Below are positions 24,388 to 34,896 of a stretch of DNA of 64,000 nt, piece after piece. The translations under genes were made by a program, and so were the position numbers. Numbering within the stretch: the stretch's first letter is position 1; each line of letters opens with the position of its first letter. The DNA is taken from contig CM063498.1 of NCBI GenBank assembly GCA_032207245.1, positions 56,835,807-56,899,806 on the forward strand, written 5' to 3'. The notes under the pieces were generated by a model. It worked only from the letters and a program-made list of their open reading frames with translations, did no database searches and was not told where the DNA came from. The stretch comes from Pardosa pseudoannulata. Lineage: Eukaryota > Arthropoda > Arachnida > Araneae > Lycosidae.

Positions 24388-24409
24388 GCGCATGCGCTCT
24401 TATTTCCGG
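24388..24409. promoter_or_regulatory. NRF1-like and ETS-like sites
   Basis: A perfect NRF1 palindrome GCGCATGCGC at 24388-24397 is followed 4 bp later by ATTTCCGG (ETS site CCGGAAAT in reverse) at 24402-24409. The surroundings are richer in CG than the rest of the region. In animals this pair is common at TATA-less housekeeping promoters. No adjacent exon can be identified, so promoter function is inference. Confidence 0.35.
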
Positions 24410-24955
24410 TCGTTATTTCAAAGCGGCTGAAATTAAGTGATGCGAAGGGATCTTGGAGTCATTTCGATAATATTCTGTTTTGACTGAGCGGGAGAAGGAG
24501 CGGAAAATCCTTGGAGAGGAGAGTAAATAGAGTGTGGAAGCGCAGAGACTCCCGGATAAAGTAGCACGATAATAGTCGAACTCGTATGGATAAATTGATA
24601 TTAGAGTAAACTCGTTTTGTCAAATTATTTAATACAATGATGGGCATACTATAGCATGGACATAAAAAAAATGAACAGAAATTAACTTTTTCAATAAGTT
24701 TTTTTAAAAGTCTTTAAGACTCATTTTCAACTGGTAGGTTACAACCTATACACACACATACATATATATAAATGAAAGAAAACTTTTTAAGCGGGAAAGA
24801 GTTTGGAACGAAATTTTATAAACGGGTTATTTTAACATTGTATGAATAGAGGGTAAATGAGTATCGAAAATATAAACTTCTTAACAGGGAATTTCTTAAA
24901 CGGGTTTTACTGTATATGTCTTAAAACCGAGTATACGATGGTGGCTGTAGCCATG
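24410..24955. other. Intergenic downstream of promoter-like patch
   Basis: GC-richer up to about 24620, then AT-rich. No long open frame starts here. A first non-coding exon is possible but cannot be shown. Confidence 0.35.
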
Positions 24956-25160
24956 GCCAGAATAAGATACGCTTTAGTCACGAAAGATCTTTATTACCAG
25001 AGCATCGGTTGGAAGGTTACTGCATAATTATACAGACGGGAAAATCTTAGTAAAACTCTAAGTAGAAATCTAGGTAAAATCTAGGTAAAAAAATCTGTCT
25101 CCGGTAGCGTGCATCTCCTTTTTATTGGGGAATTTCCGAAATTGGCCTATATACATGTAA
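24956..25160 (-). mobile_element. LTR-like repeat, copy A
   Basis: It starts TGTAGCCATGGCCAG and contains GAAAGATCTTTATTACC and AATCTGTCTCCGGTAGCGTG. The same order recurs in the region beginning at 26082. Read on the minus strand it has AATAAAGATCTTTC near its end, like a polyadenylation region of an LTR. The far boundary is not determined. Confidence 0.4.
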
Positions 25161-25543
25161 TATGGGCAAGACTCATTCAAAAGCACAACACACTTTATTT
25201 CTGGTGAGATACATGAAATCCATACAATAGGCAAACACTTTGACAACCTGGTGCACCCAGACAGTGTGATCCTGCACACATACACTTTTCAAGTAGGGAT
25301 TTATTACTCAGGTAAAAAAAACTACGAATAATCCCTAAGCACAATTGATAACGTGATAAAAAAAATACCCATGTTTAAAGAGAACGAGCTAACTATTGGC
25401 TAAAGTAGTACAGACAGAGGCTGAATTAAGTCTATAGCGTGTCTGGAGGGAAAAATCAGAATTACCGCGCAAACCCCCAACGTACTTTATGAACAAAAGT
25501 TATTAAATTAATATTAAAATATGTAAATAAGAGATTTTAATAT

Positions 25544-25545
<2 letters not shown>
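25161..25545. other. Intergenic, possibly LTR-related
   Basis: Another TTTATT (AATAAA in reverse) lies at 25195. No terminal repeats or TSDs could be fixed. Confidence 0.3.

Positions 25546-25546
<1 letters not shown>

Positions 25547-25615
<69 letters not shown>
25547..25615. repeat. (TA)n microsatellite
   Basis: TA tract of about 70 bp followed by a C-run at 25622-25630. Confidence 0.95.
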
Positions 25616-25618
<3 letters not shown>

Positions 25619-25643
25619 GCACCCCCCCCCCATATATATACAT

Positions 25644-26059
25644 TGTAGCATCACGCTACTGGAAAACTATTTTTATTTGTATTTGTTTGTGTATCAAGGC
25701 TCGCTCTGACGTCAGTCGAACGTGTTCTTTGCTATCTGGGGGGTCCCCATGCCTCCATTCTCTCCTCCCTAACCTCTCCTCTAGAAAAGACAGTGAGAAG
25801 GGTGCGGGGGGTTTAGAGTGACGTCACGAGGGCCAAGCGTCGTTTGGTGTAGAAGAAGAAGCTGGGAGTTGTCCGGCGGGCGAGGATGAATGAGTCGTGC
25901 CGAGAATGTAAATGATGTAAATATTTGTATATACCAGAATAAATTCTTCTTTCTTCTCCATCTCGCTTGTGTTCGATGTGTCATCCTCATGAGGCCTTTG
26001 AAGAACCCTGCTCGACCATAACGCTACCAAATTACCTATTTTAGAGCTGTGACGTTACA
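25644..26059 (+). mobile_element. Solo LTR, 416 bp, with CRE sites
   Basis: It begins TGTAGCATCACGC and ends GCTGTGACGTTACA, an inverted TG...CA pair. It is flanked by ACAT on both sides (25640-25643 and 26060-26063), a 4-bp TSD of the kind many Gypsy elements make. Inside are two TGACGTCA sites (25708 and 25817 regions) and AATAAA at 25938 followed by a TTCTTC tract. No internal retrotransposon sequence remains. Confidence 0.75.
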
Positions 26060-26081
26060 ACATATATATACGACAGGGTTT

Positions 26082-26310
26082 TGTAGTTAGGCCAGTTGGT
26101 GAGATAAAGCAAAACACCATTTCAGTTTCGAAAGATATTTATTTCCGCACCGTCGGTTGGATGGGATCCCACTTCATTATATAGACAGAACGAACTGCGA
26201 GGTCCTACATACATAGCTGGCAATAAGAATTCAAGGGCCAAATTCAAGTCAAACGCTTATCTCTCGTTTCTCACCTTCCGTCCGCAAATTTACGGAGATA
26301 AACAAGTATC
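26082..26310 (-). mobile_element. LTR-like repeat, copy B, left part
   Basis: It starts TGTAGTTAGGCCAG and shares CGAAAGATATTTATT and CGTCGGTTGGA with copy A (24956). The matching end of copy B appears at about 27133-27215 (CTGTCTCCGGTAGCTTGCAT). The SINEs, an LTR and a small element lie in between. Confidence 0.4.
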
Positions 26311-26445
26311 GGGTTTGGTTGGGTTTGGTTTGGAGCGCTACGGTCTACTTTGGCAACATGAGGGCAAATGAGAGCGGGACCTACTACTTGAAGTCGATTC
26401 CGAACGTCTGCGAACATCCATGCCTCAGTGGGATTCGAACCTACC
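26311..26445 (-). mobile_element. tRNA-derived SINE, 5'-truncated
   Basis: Minus-strand SINE from its GGTTTGGTTTGG tail to the B box (GGGATTCGAACC). There it meets a plus-strand SINE fragment head-to-head. Confidence 0.85.
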
Positions 26446-26470
26446 GGAGTTCATGAGTTCCAATCCCACT
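26443..26470 (+). mobile_element. SINE fragment, split by an LTR
   Basis: 28 bp matching the plus-strand SINE from CCGGAGTTC through the B box to AATCCCACT. The next SINE bases, GTGGCAT, appear after the LTR at 26941-26947. Confidence 0.6.
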
Positions 26471-26935
26471 TGTAACAATAAGATACACTACTGGACAACG
26501 CCAACGCGGGAGACTGACCGAAGGATGAAAATGATGTCAGAGACCCTCCTTCTACCCCATTGGACAAGAGGGGTTACTAACGCGGGTCAGTCGTCTTTGG
26601 ATCTGGCAACAATGGTCATCGGACTTGTTCGGTATATTTGGATGCCCCTCAGAGAGAGAGCAGGCGAAGATGGAGTGAACAGCATAGAATCATTGGAGGC
26701 AGGAATTTGCTCCACCATTTTCTTTATCATATTGAGGCACCATATTGGACACATGAGAATTGCTTTATTTGCTTCACCAGTTTCCTTATCAGATTGAGAC
26801 GCCAAACTGGGTACACGAGAATTGTTCTTCCTCAAAAATAGTACTGTAAATAAAAATTCAGCAAAAGAGTAAATCTTCGCTCGTTTGTATCCGATGTCTT
26901 ATTCTTTGTGTTATCTCAGCTGGCCTGGTGTAAGA
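26471..26935 (+). mobile_element. Solo LTR, 465 bp
   Basis: It starts TGTAACAATAAG and ends GGTGTAAGA, a one-base-altered version of the expected ...TGTAACA end. A 5-bp TSD CCACT lies at 26466-26470 and 26936-26940, and the SINE sequence continues across the insertion. AATAAA is at 26849. The region after it (TTCGCTCGTTTGTATCCGA) resembles the same region of the LTR at 25644-26059. Open frames inside (26420-26797 and others) are not genes. Confidence 0.65.
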
Positions 26936-26947
26936 CCACTGTGGCAT

Positions 26948-27115
26948 AAGCAAGGGGGGATTTAGGGGTTTAAACACCCCCCTTGAGCTTAGAAAAAATG
27001 GCAAAAATAAAAATTTTAGTAAAGATTATGCGGGCTATTATTTTTTAGAATTATGAACCTCCCTTGAAAATTATGAACCCCCCCCCCTTGAAAAAATTCT
27101 TCGTACGCTACTGTA
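26948..27115. mobile_element. Small insertion with 17-bp direct repeats
   Basis: 168 bp between two copies of TAAGACCACTGTGGCAT (26931-26947 and 27116-27132). The left side, GCAAGGGGGGATTTAGGGG, resembles the CARGGCC hAT family. The right side read in reverse is CAGTAGCGTACGAAG, also hAT-like. If it is an hAT the 8-bp TSD would be TAAGACCA; the longer repeat is unexplained. Confidence 0.6.
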
Positions 27116-27215
27116 TAAGACCACTGTGGCATGGAAAAATCTAAGAAAAATCTCTGAAAAATCTGTCTCCGGTAGCTTGCATCCCTTTTTTGTCCAGAAT
27201 TTTCTAAATTGGTCA

Positions 27216-27800
<585 letters not shown>

Positions 27801-27959
27801 GACGATATCTAGATTTCATTAAATACTTATGTATTCATTATTTGAAAAAGCAATTTTAAACCGAATTATCCTGTGTCGTAATACAAAATTATGAGATAGA
27901 CTTTCGCTCACAATATTCTATTTTTTTTAATTCACAATATAATTACTGAATAGATAGTA

Positions 27960-28500
27960 GTCGGTATATAGAGTCAAAAGCATATAGTCTTAAACTTTAA
28001 GATACAAAGAGTCTTGATGAAGTAAATAACTAATACATTTAAAAGCACAATGTATAAGCTTTGTATAAGCTTTGTATCTTAAACTTTAAGATACAAAGAG
28101 TCTTGAATGAAGTAAATAAAGAATACATTTAAGAGCATAATGTATAAGCTTTGTATCTTAAACTTTAAGATACAAAGAGTCTTGAATGAAGTAAATAACT
28201 AATACATTTAAAAGCATAATGTATAAGCTTTGTAAAAGTTTTGTATCTTAAACTTTAAGATACAAAGAGTCTTGAATGAAGTAAATAATTAATACATTTA
28301 AAAACATAATGTATAAGCTTTGTAAAAGTTTTGTATCTTAAACTTTAAGATACAAAGAGTCTTGAATGAAGTAAATAAAGAATACATTTAAAAGCATAAT
28401 GTATAAGTTTTGTATAAGCTTTGTATCTTAAACTTTAAGATACAAAGAGTCTTGAATGAAGTAAATAATGAATACATTTAAAAGCATAATGTGTAATATG
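27960..28500. repeat. 90-bp minisatellite with hairpin core
   Basis: Six units. The core TAAACTTTAAGATACAAAG starts at 27991, 28080, 28159, 28249, 28339 and 28429, giving spacings of 89, 79, 90, 90 and 90. In most units the core completes an inverted repeat (CTTTGTATCTTAAA and TTTAAGATACAAAG). An 11-bp block (about GCTTTGTATAA) is present or absent between units. Confidence 0.9.
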
Positions 28501-29066
28501 AATTTACTATAATGTGGAAACATTATAGTACTTAGATTTTGCACACAACAATGGACAGCTCAGAATACATTTAGAATTTTCATCCTTCCGAATTCCAATA
28601 AAAATACCTCCAGAACTAAAAGCGCATTCGAAATAAAATATCTCCTATTCCCCTAGGTCATAAATAGTACCAATTAAGATGTATCGTAAAAAAGGGAAAT
28701 TGAGATTAAATGACTCTGATACTCAGTTATAATAACTAGGATCATTTTATCTCGATCAGCGCTTCCTGAAAGTTTTCGATTTTTGGCGCCCTTCTTTCAA
28801 CGGCAAATAGCCTGTCACTTCGTCAGCATAATGTCCGTATAAAAAGGTATTTTTGATAGACCAATGGAAATGCATTAAAGCAAATAATACGATTTTCTCT
28901 TCCGATAAAACTTTGAAAGTCCTCCAAGAACCTCACAGGTTAGAAGAATATAATTAGATCATTTGTGAAAAATAAATATTTTGTTCTGAAGCTACAAGCT
29001 GCCACAGATGCACAAGATTAAATCCTCATTTTAATGATCCAGTGAGTTTTTGATAGAAATAATAAA
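28501..29066. other. Intergenic with one hAT-like end
   Basis: At 28757 CAGCGCTTCCTGAAAG, followed by TTTTTGGCGCCC, looks like the terminal repeat of an hAT. The partner end is not found, so no element is drawn. Confidence 0.4.
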
Positions 29067-29243
29067 GTTTGGTGAGGTTTGGAGCGCTACGGTCTGCTCT
29101 TTTTGGGTCAGGGTTAATGATCCAGGACCTACTGCTTCAAGCCGATTTTGAACGGCTACGAACATCCATGCCAACAGCGGAATTGCGATCCCTCGTACTC
29201 TGGTACTGAAGACCAGCTCTCTACCATTCGGCTATCGTTTGGC
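29067..29243 (-). mobile_element. tRNA-derived SINE, diverged
   Basis: Full block order from GTTTGGTGAGGTTTGGAGCG to CCATTCGGCTATCGTTTGG. The B box is mutated (GGAATTGCGATCC), so pol III activity is unlikely. Confidence 0.85.
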
Positions 29244-29420
29244 AAAATAATCAATTACGTCAAATTTCTGAATTTTGATCACGAAATTTTTTCAATCGAT
29301 CTTTCTGTCCATTTCAGAAACTTGATTTCCAGATTTTTTTTTAACAATAAGGCGATTTCACGCAATAGGGCACATCTCAACTTATGACAATTCTAGCTTT
29401 AGTTTCAAACAGAAAGGCTG

Positions 29421-30120
29421 TGTGAAGACTTCCCTTTGTCCGAGCACGAGCTAAAACAGCTGATCGGAGTACACCTGTGTATCTGGACAATAGCGTGGCG
29501 TCGCAGAGTCTGGGATCTTGACAATCGGACTGAAAAGACGAATACGCCCCTGATGATGGATCTCGTTAATGAATGCTTGGAAATTCCGTGAAGGGACGGT
29601 CAGCGAAATAGAATTCAGCTAAAAAATCTAACTGTAACTTTAGCTGGAGTTCTCAAGTAACTGTGATCTTAACTGACCCCAAAAAACAGTTGGAGGGACC
29701 GTAACTGACCCCCCCCCCCCCAGGTATAAAAAGCCTACAATTTTGCGACTCAGGGCTTTTCTTCATTTTTTACGTAAGTGTGTTGACCTCGTGGAGGCTT
29801 TCGCGTTTTGTTACAGGAGCTAGCTTGCTAGTTCGGGAGATTCGCTCGTAAAGTCCGCTCATACAGGGAGCGGCAGAGTCTCGGATACCGAACGGGGGAT
29901 AAATTGGGTTTGATTGCACCATGAAAAGCCTCCCCACTTGTAAGAGATTATTAAATCTCTTGTTTTTCTTTCGACTGTGATTGTCGTGAAGAAGTTTTAC
30001 CGGCATCCATCCTTTGCAGTTCTACATTTGGGAATTAACGTTCCTTTGTAAATAGCCGTAGTTAATCAAGAATAAAAGTAAATTTCAAATTTTATCTTTG
30101 ACTGGGATCCAGTCTTCACG
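29421..30120 (+). mobile_element. Possible solo LTR, 700 bp
   Basis: The ends TGTGAAGACT and AGTCTTCACG form a 10-bp inverted pair with one mismatch. Inside are a TATA-like GGTATAAAAAGCC at 29732 and AATAAA at 30070, placed as in an LTR. The flanks (GGCTG and TTACC) do not match, so there is no TSD. A host promoter with TATA box is an alternative. Confidence 0.45.
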
Positions 30121-30825
30121 TTACCTCTCACTCGAGAAAGAATATTAAATTGCTTCACAGCAGTTTATTGTTTGTCTATTGGCTGTTGTAAACATTAAAA
30201 TGAATGGGAAGAGCATTATGATAGTTCGTGATTTTGCGACAAATTGCGCTATTTGTCTTATTGCTCCATTAATTGTTTATTTTACATTTGCTTCACCTCT
30301 CTCTTTTCTTCTTTAAAATTGTTTGTTACAACTTCGTATGCTAATTCTGCGAAGATCAAATTCTAATCTTAGGATTTATCAAAACTACTCATTCCCGATT
30401 GACTCTCCGATGTAAACGGATGTCTCCGGCCACAAAAATATCGTGTGTTTCTATCTTTAAACACTTTCCCCTCTAGTTACTTTTTGTTATGAATTCCCAA
30501 ATTTATTTTTATCTCTTCTTTTACGTATATTTAGTTGTTAATTTTTGTAGCTCGCTGCACATGCTCATTGAAAGAAATCTCAGAATCGACGGACTAGGCC
30601 CATGTAAACCTGTTGACTGACATTCTGAAGGTTCAATGCTGTTAATATACAGTCAATCAAAATAAAAGTCACCGTGCATTTACTATCCAACTTAATATTT
30701 TAAAAGTAAAATCTCGAAGGAACACGTTAGGATACATATATGATACGGTATCATGTATTCCTGTCTACTCTCCGGGTTTAAAATATGGCAATACCTGATT
30801 TTTGACCATTTCCCGGGTTTCCAGG
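30121..30825. other. Intergenic, no feature recognised
   Basis: No repeat or coding region seen. Confidence 0.4.
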
Positions 30826-30937
30826 GCAAATGGTCGCATGGCTGATCTTCGGTACCAGAATTCGTAGCTTCAAATCCCACTGTGGCATGGATGTTCTTGG
30901 CCGTACGAAATCGGTTTAAGCAGTAGGTCCCTGTCTC
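30826..30937 (+). mobile_element. SINE, 5' half, split by an LTR
   Basis: Plus-strand SINE head (CTTCGGTACCAGAATTCG, then a worn B box, then CACTGTGGCATGG) up to GGTCCCTGTCTC. The other half is at 32497-32562. Together they make one SINE interrupted at the GGTCTC block. Confidence 0.8.
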
Positions 30938-31024
30938 TGTCTAAAACCTTTATTAATGTTTTGTATTTTGTTTTGTTGTTTATCCTCGAACTCAATGTTT
31001 TACATTTTGTACTGTTATGTTTTA

Positions 31025-32298
31025 CTAGCATATAGCCCGTCATATGACGAGATCAGAAAAATTTTTAATTTTGCAGAATTGTAAAGTACCCTATGTGGCA
31101 GATAAAAAAATGGTTTGTTTTTTGGCTGAGAATTATCTTTCAACAAGAATAATCAATTAAAATTATCACACATGTACGTAATCTATTATTTAAGCCAAAT
31201 ATAAAAGAAAATTATTTATGTAATATCTAAGTTTAGTGATAAAACGTATGGAAATAATGCAGAAAATATTTAAATAATTTAAAATAAGAAATGATTCAAT
31301 GAGTTTGTTAAAAGCATGACGTCATACTGATAGAAAAAAATTATTATTTTTACCTATTTATTATGTGATAAATGGATAAATTGAATCGCCTGCTCTTAAA
31401 ATGGGGCTTGATATAACGGCATTAAAAGCTCGAAAAGGGAGACAGGGTAGATTTCGAACGTTTTAAAGAGGACAGTATTTTTCGCCGTGATTCCAAGCTG
31501 ACTCATACCAATTTATTTTAGAATCGGAACTGTAGTTTAAGAAAAGATAAAATTTACTCTCTTTGAATTTTACTAATCCTAACGCATCAAAAATCCAATA
31601 TAGGTGCTCTATCCATTCCAGGTCCACAACCGTTTCATAAATTCGAGGACAGACAGATAACTTAGGCTATCACTAGAATACAAGAAGAAAGTTTAAGGAT
31701 ACAAAACATGAAATGTTTACGTGGCCAGAGACATTCGTACAACAATGCGTGAATTTAATAAAATAAAAATAATAAAAATCATAAAAAGTTTAACAAATAG
31801 TAAAAATATATTTTAAAAATAGTAAAAACAACTTTAAAAATAATAAAACAACTTTAAGAAAAAAAATTTAAAAAAAAAGCAGAAAATATTAAATAAATTA
31901 GATATTTTTAAAAAAAATGGCTGTGTTGAGGATAAAACCGTAAACACGAAAAATACGACGATAAAACGGGCAGACACTCTACTGAACTGGCCATACCTGC
32001 ACATAGTAAAGTGTACTAATTAGAAAATATGAGAGTTGAGTAAAAACAGTCCAGAAATTTTAATGTTACTCTCCGCCCTTACCCTCTTATCAAGAATGAA
32101 TTTAGTATAGAATAAGAGGGAGAATAAGGCTTGAATAATAGCATTAAACGCTTCAAAAGGTAGGATGGGGTGGATTTCGTTCTCGTTTTCAATTTTGCTA
32201 ACTCATAAAAAATCCAATATGGATGCATGTATCCATTCCAGGTACAACCGCTTCATAAATTCGCGGACAGACAACTTAGGCTATTATTATATAGGGGA
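31025..32298 (-). mobile_element. Composite Helitron, 1,274 bp
   Basis: On the minus strand it runs from TCCCCTATATAATAATAGCC (32298) to TCATATGACGGGCTATATG and CTAG (31025), with A/T flanks. A second, internal copy of the 5'-end sequence (ATAGCCTAAGTTATCTGTC) sits at about 31655-31676, so two Helitron 5' regions are joined in tandem. The Helitron at 36035-37502 has the same arrangement. Confidence 0.88.
31918..31997 (-). other. tRNA-like block inside Helitron
   Basis: Counterpart of 15861-15940: A-box-like CAGTTCAGTAGAGTGTCTG, then a weak B box. More decayed than the first copy. Confidence 0.4.
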
Positions 32299-32496
32299 TG
32301 CTCAGTGTGCTGTTTTGTTTTGTAGTATAATTTAGTTGCATTTTGTGGCAACGCTTTTTGTAGTTTAGTTTTAGAAGGAGAACTATCTGTGAGTGATGGC
32401 CGCACGTTGCTGCTGGCAGTATGATTATTAAAATAAGTTTAAAGACAAATGTTATTGTCTACGTTTTTTTGTTTATGTTATTGGTCCGCGTCGACA

Positions 32497-32562
32497 GTCT
32501 CATTAGCCCTTGTGTTGCCAAAAAGTAGACCGTGGTGCGCCAAATCAAGCCAACCAAACCGG
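32497..32562 (+). mobile_element. SINE, 3' half, after LTR insertion
   Basis: GTCTCATTAGCCCTTGTG, then AAAAGTAGACCGTGG, then the CCAACCAAACC tail. It completes the SINE begun at 30826. Confidence 0.8.
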
Positions 32563-33977
32563 GGCAAATGTACTAATTACCGGATTTTCGATAGGAAATC
32601 ATTAAACTGTACTACGTCTGTTTTTGTGACAACGGAATGAAATCTTTCTTCGGCGCTACCAAATTAATTCCAAAAGCGTAGAACCGATCAGAGTGTAATC
32701 AGAATTTTGTAGTCTGCAAGAAGAATCCTTAGTGCAGTGCAATTCTTTACGAAGTCCATGATGGATATTGTAAGTTTAAAAAAAAACTCTTGGATTTCAT
32801 GTTATAAATTTAACGATTCCACAGAGTAATGCAGATTGTTAACAGATTTTTTAGCTATGTCACAAAAATGAACACACATTTCCGTTCATTAGTAACAATT
32901 AAAACTATTGAAAACTTGTGAATTTGCAAATCAAAACAACAGGGATCATGCTTTAAACAAACATTTAATTTCAATTTTTAAAGAAAGCAAAATCTTCTAC
33001 AGTAAACAAAAGTAAAGATTTTAAATAGGTAATATTGCTATTAAATAAGTTTTCTTCATTTAATCTGTAATATCATTTTTATTGTTTAATAACTTTTCAA
33101 TAATTTTTTAAAAATATTTTAATATTCTTATTTTTTATATAGTACAAAATTAACCGTACATAGAAATTGAATGTTAAATAATTTGGCTTTCTGTTATGCA
33201 ATTTCTTTATGAGTATGGTATAAGATCGATACATCGATTGATAAGTAAGATAAATGATTGCAGCAGTTTGGACTTTTTAAGGTTGGCAGTTTGGAAACCC
33301 GATAGAGTACTAAACTGAAACCATTCCATTTTCAAAAAGTTTTATTTTTTTTTTTTTAACTTTTGCACAATATTTAAGTTTTTAGTTTAATTTTCGTTTT
33401 GGAGACAAAGAGCCCCGGTTAGGTGATTAACCTAACGCGGAACCGAAGAATATAGGCACAGGAAAAAGGCAAGGCGCTGTAGAAGTGATGTAAACACGCA
33501 AGCGAAAAAAGTGATCTCCAAGAGCCTTGACAGAAAAACTACTTTACAGGCTTCTCAGATTCAGTTTCTTTATTCCTTTTTTAAGTTTTAATTTGATTTT
33601 GTTTTTTAATTATCAATGTTGTAGATGTCAGGTGCGTTATTTTTTAAAAAATTCTTGTTGATTATGTACTTGAAGTATATTCTAATAAGTACACAATGTT
33701 TAAGTTAATTTTGTATTTTTTTTCTAGATTAAGTTTGCTGTTTGACAGATATCTGCAAATGGCATTGAACATTAGTTCGTTCTACTTTAGAACAGATGGT
33801 GATTTGTAGCTCCCTCGCTGTGACGTCACTACGCCAAGACTTAGCCAATAACAATTAAAATAGCTGCAAGTGTTGAACACACAGACGATGACTCCTGTAA
33901 GATTGTTTCCGAACAGCGTGAGATCATTCGAGTTTTAACTTTCGAGTGTTCCTTGTTTGGCGGAACCTCGAATGTTA
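32563..33977. other. Intergenic with promoter-like motifs
   Basis: A hairpin (GGTTAGGT, GATT, AACCTAAC) lies at about 33417-33437. At 33821 there is a CRE (TGACGTCA), with CCAAT at 33845. No exon can be called downstream. Confidence 0.35.
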
Positions 33978-34110
33978 GGAACGGTCTCTCCAAAGTCGTT
34001 TAACAACTAACCTGATTAATCTCTGTTTAAACGGAGAATTGCTTCCTACCATTGGTTGGCGCCTTGGGTTAATCGCGGTTATCTGTTAACCGACTTTTGT
34101 GAGAGTGGCC
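33978..34110. mobile_element. 133-bp miniature inverted-repeat element
   Basis: Same length and sequence type as 42157-42289. Left end GGAACGGTCTCTCCAAAGTC; right end, in reverse, GGCCACTCTCACAAAAGTCG. The interior has GGTTAATCGCGGTTA. Superfamily undetermined. Confidence 0.7.
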
Positions 34111-34695
34111 CTAAAATTCCCAAGCATGCTTCCGCTCTCAGATTGTCCACCTTCTGGAATAATGAAAGACCAAGTCCAACCTTGCCCATCCCGAAGATCG
34201 CACCTGTATCTTGGAAGAGAGAAGCGCTACTCTAATACCACCAGCCTTTTAAATAAATGCTACGATGTCCAAGACCCCAATTTAATGAAAGAAGATACTA
34301 GAAAATATGCATCTCCGATATACTGAGCATTCTCGGTAATGCAGCTGCAGCCATATATTTCGGCCATTTGGTATCCTCAATGCAGAATAGCCAAAATATT
34401 TTCTACGGAAAAAATAATCCCAAATTAGAATTTTCCAAATTTATAAAATGTCATTAGTCAGACCATTTCATCATATTCCAGAAAAATAAGAATTTTTAAA
34501 AATAACATGCAATTTTAATTGATTTTTTCCCTTTTTTGAGCTGCTGCAACAATTACTATGAAATAAAAAAACTTACTTTTAGTCTCCTATGTAATTTTCA
34601 TTTACACTAATATGCTGATTAGCAGTACTCCAGTTAATATTAAACTGCAGCCTAATTCTTAAAGTCGAGTCTGAACCGATACAAACTTTAGTGCT
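34111..34695. other. Intergenic, no feature recognised
   Basis: A 75-codon plus-strand frame (34099-34326) has no recognisable domain and overlaps the end of the miniature element. Confidence 0.4.
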
Positions 34696-34708
34696 TCGTT
34701 ATTTTATA

Positions 34709-34883
34709 GGTATGGCTTGGAAGTACTACGGTCTACTTTTTGCAACACGAGAGCTAAAGAGACCGGGATCTACAGCTTAAAGCCGATTCCGAACAGCTAC
34801 GAATATCCATGCCACTGGGGGATTCGAACCCACGAACTCTGATACCGAAGGCTAGCACCCTAACCAATCGGCAATCGTTCGGC
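34709..34883 (-). mobile_element. tRNA-derived SINE, full length
   Basis: Complete minus-strand copy with A-box and B-box regions. The 13-bp TSD is TCGTTATTTTATA at 34696-34708 and 34884-34896. Confidence 0.92.
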
Positions 34884-34896
34884 TCGTTATTTTATA

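Larger units (their letters stand above)
30938..32496 (-). mobile_element. Solo LTR (about 285 bp) carrying a Helitron
   Basis: TG...CA boundaries (TGTCTAAAACC at 30938, GCGTCGACA to 32496) with a perfect 5-bp TSD GTCTC at 30933-30937 and 32497-32501 inside a SINE. Removing the Helitron at 31025-32298 leaves about 285 bp. AATAAAGG read on the minus strand near 30950 suggests minus orientation. Confidence 0.75.

Noticed and set aside
26420..26841. Three overlapping open frames of 67-125 codons
   Set aside because: They lie in a SINE fragment and a solo LTR.
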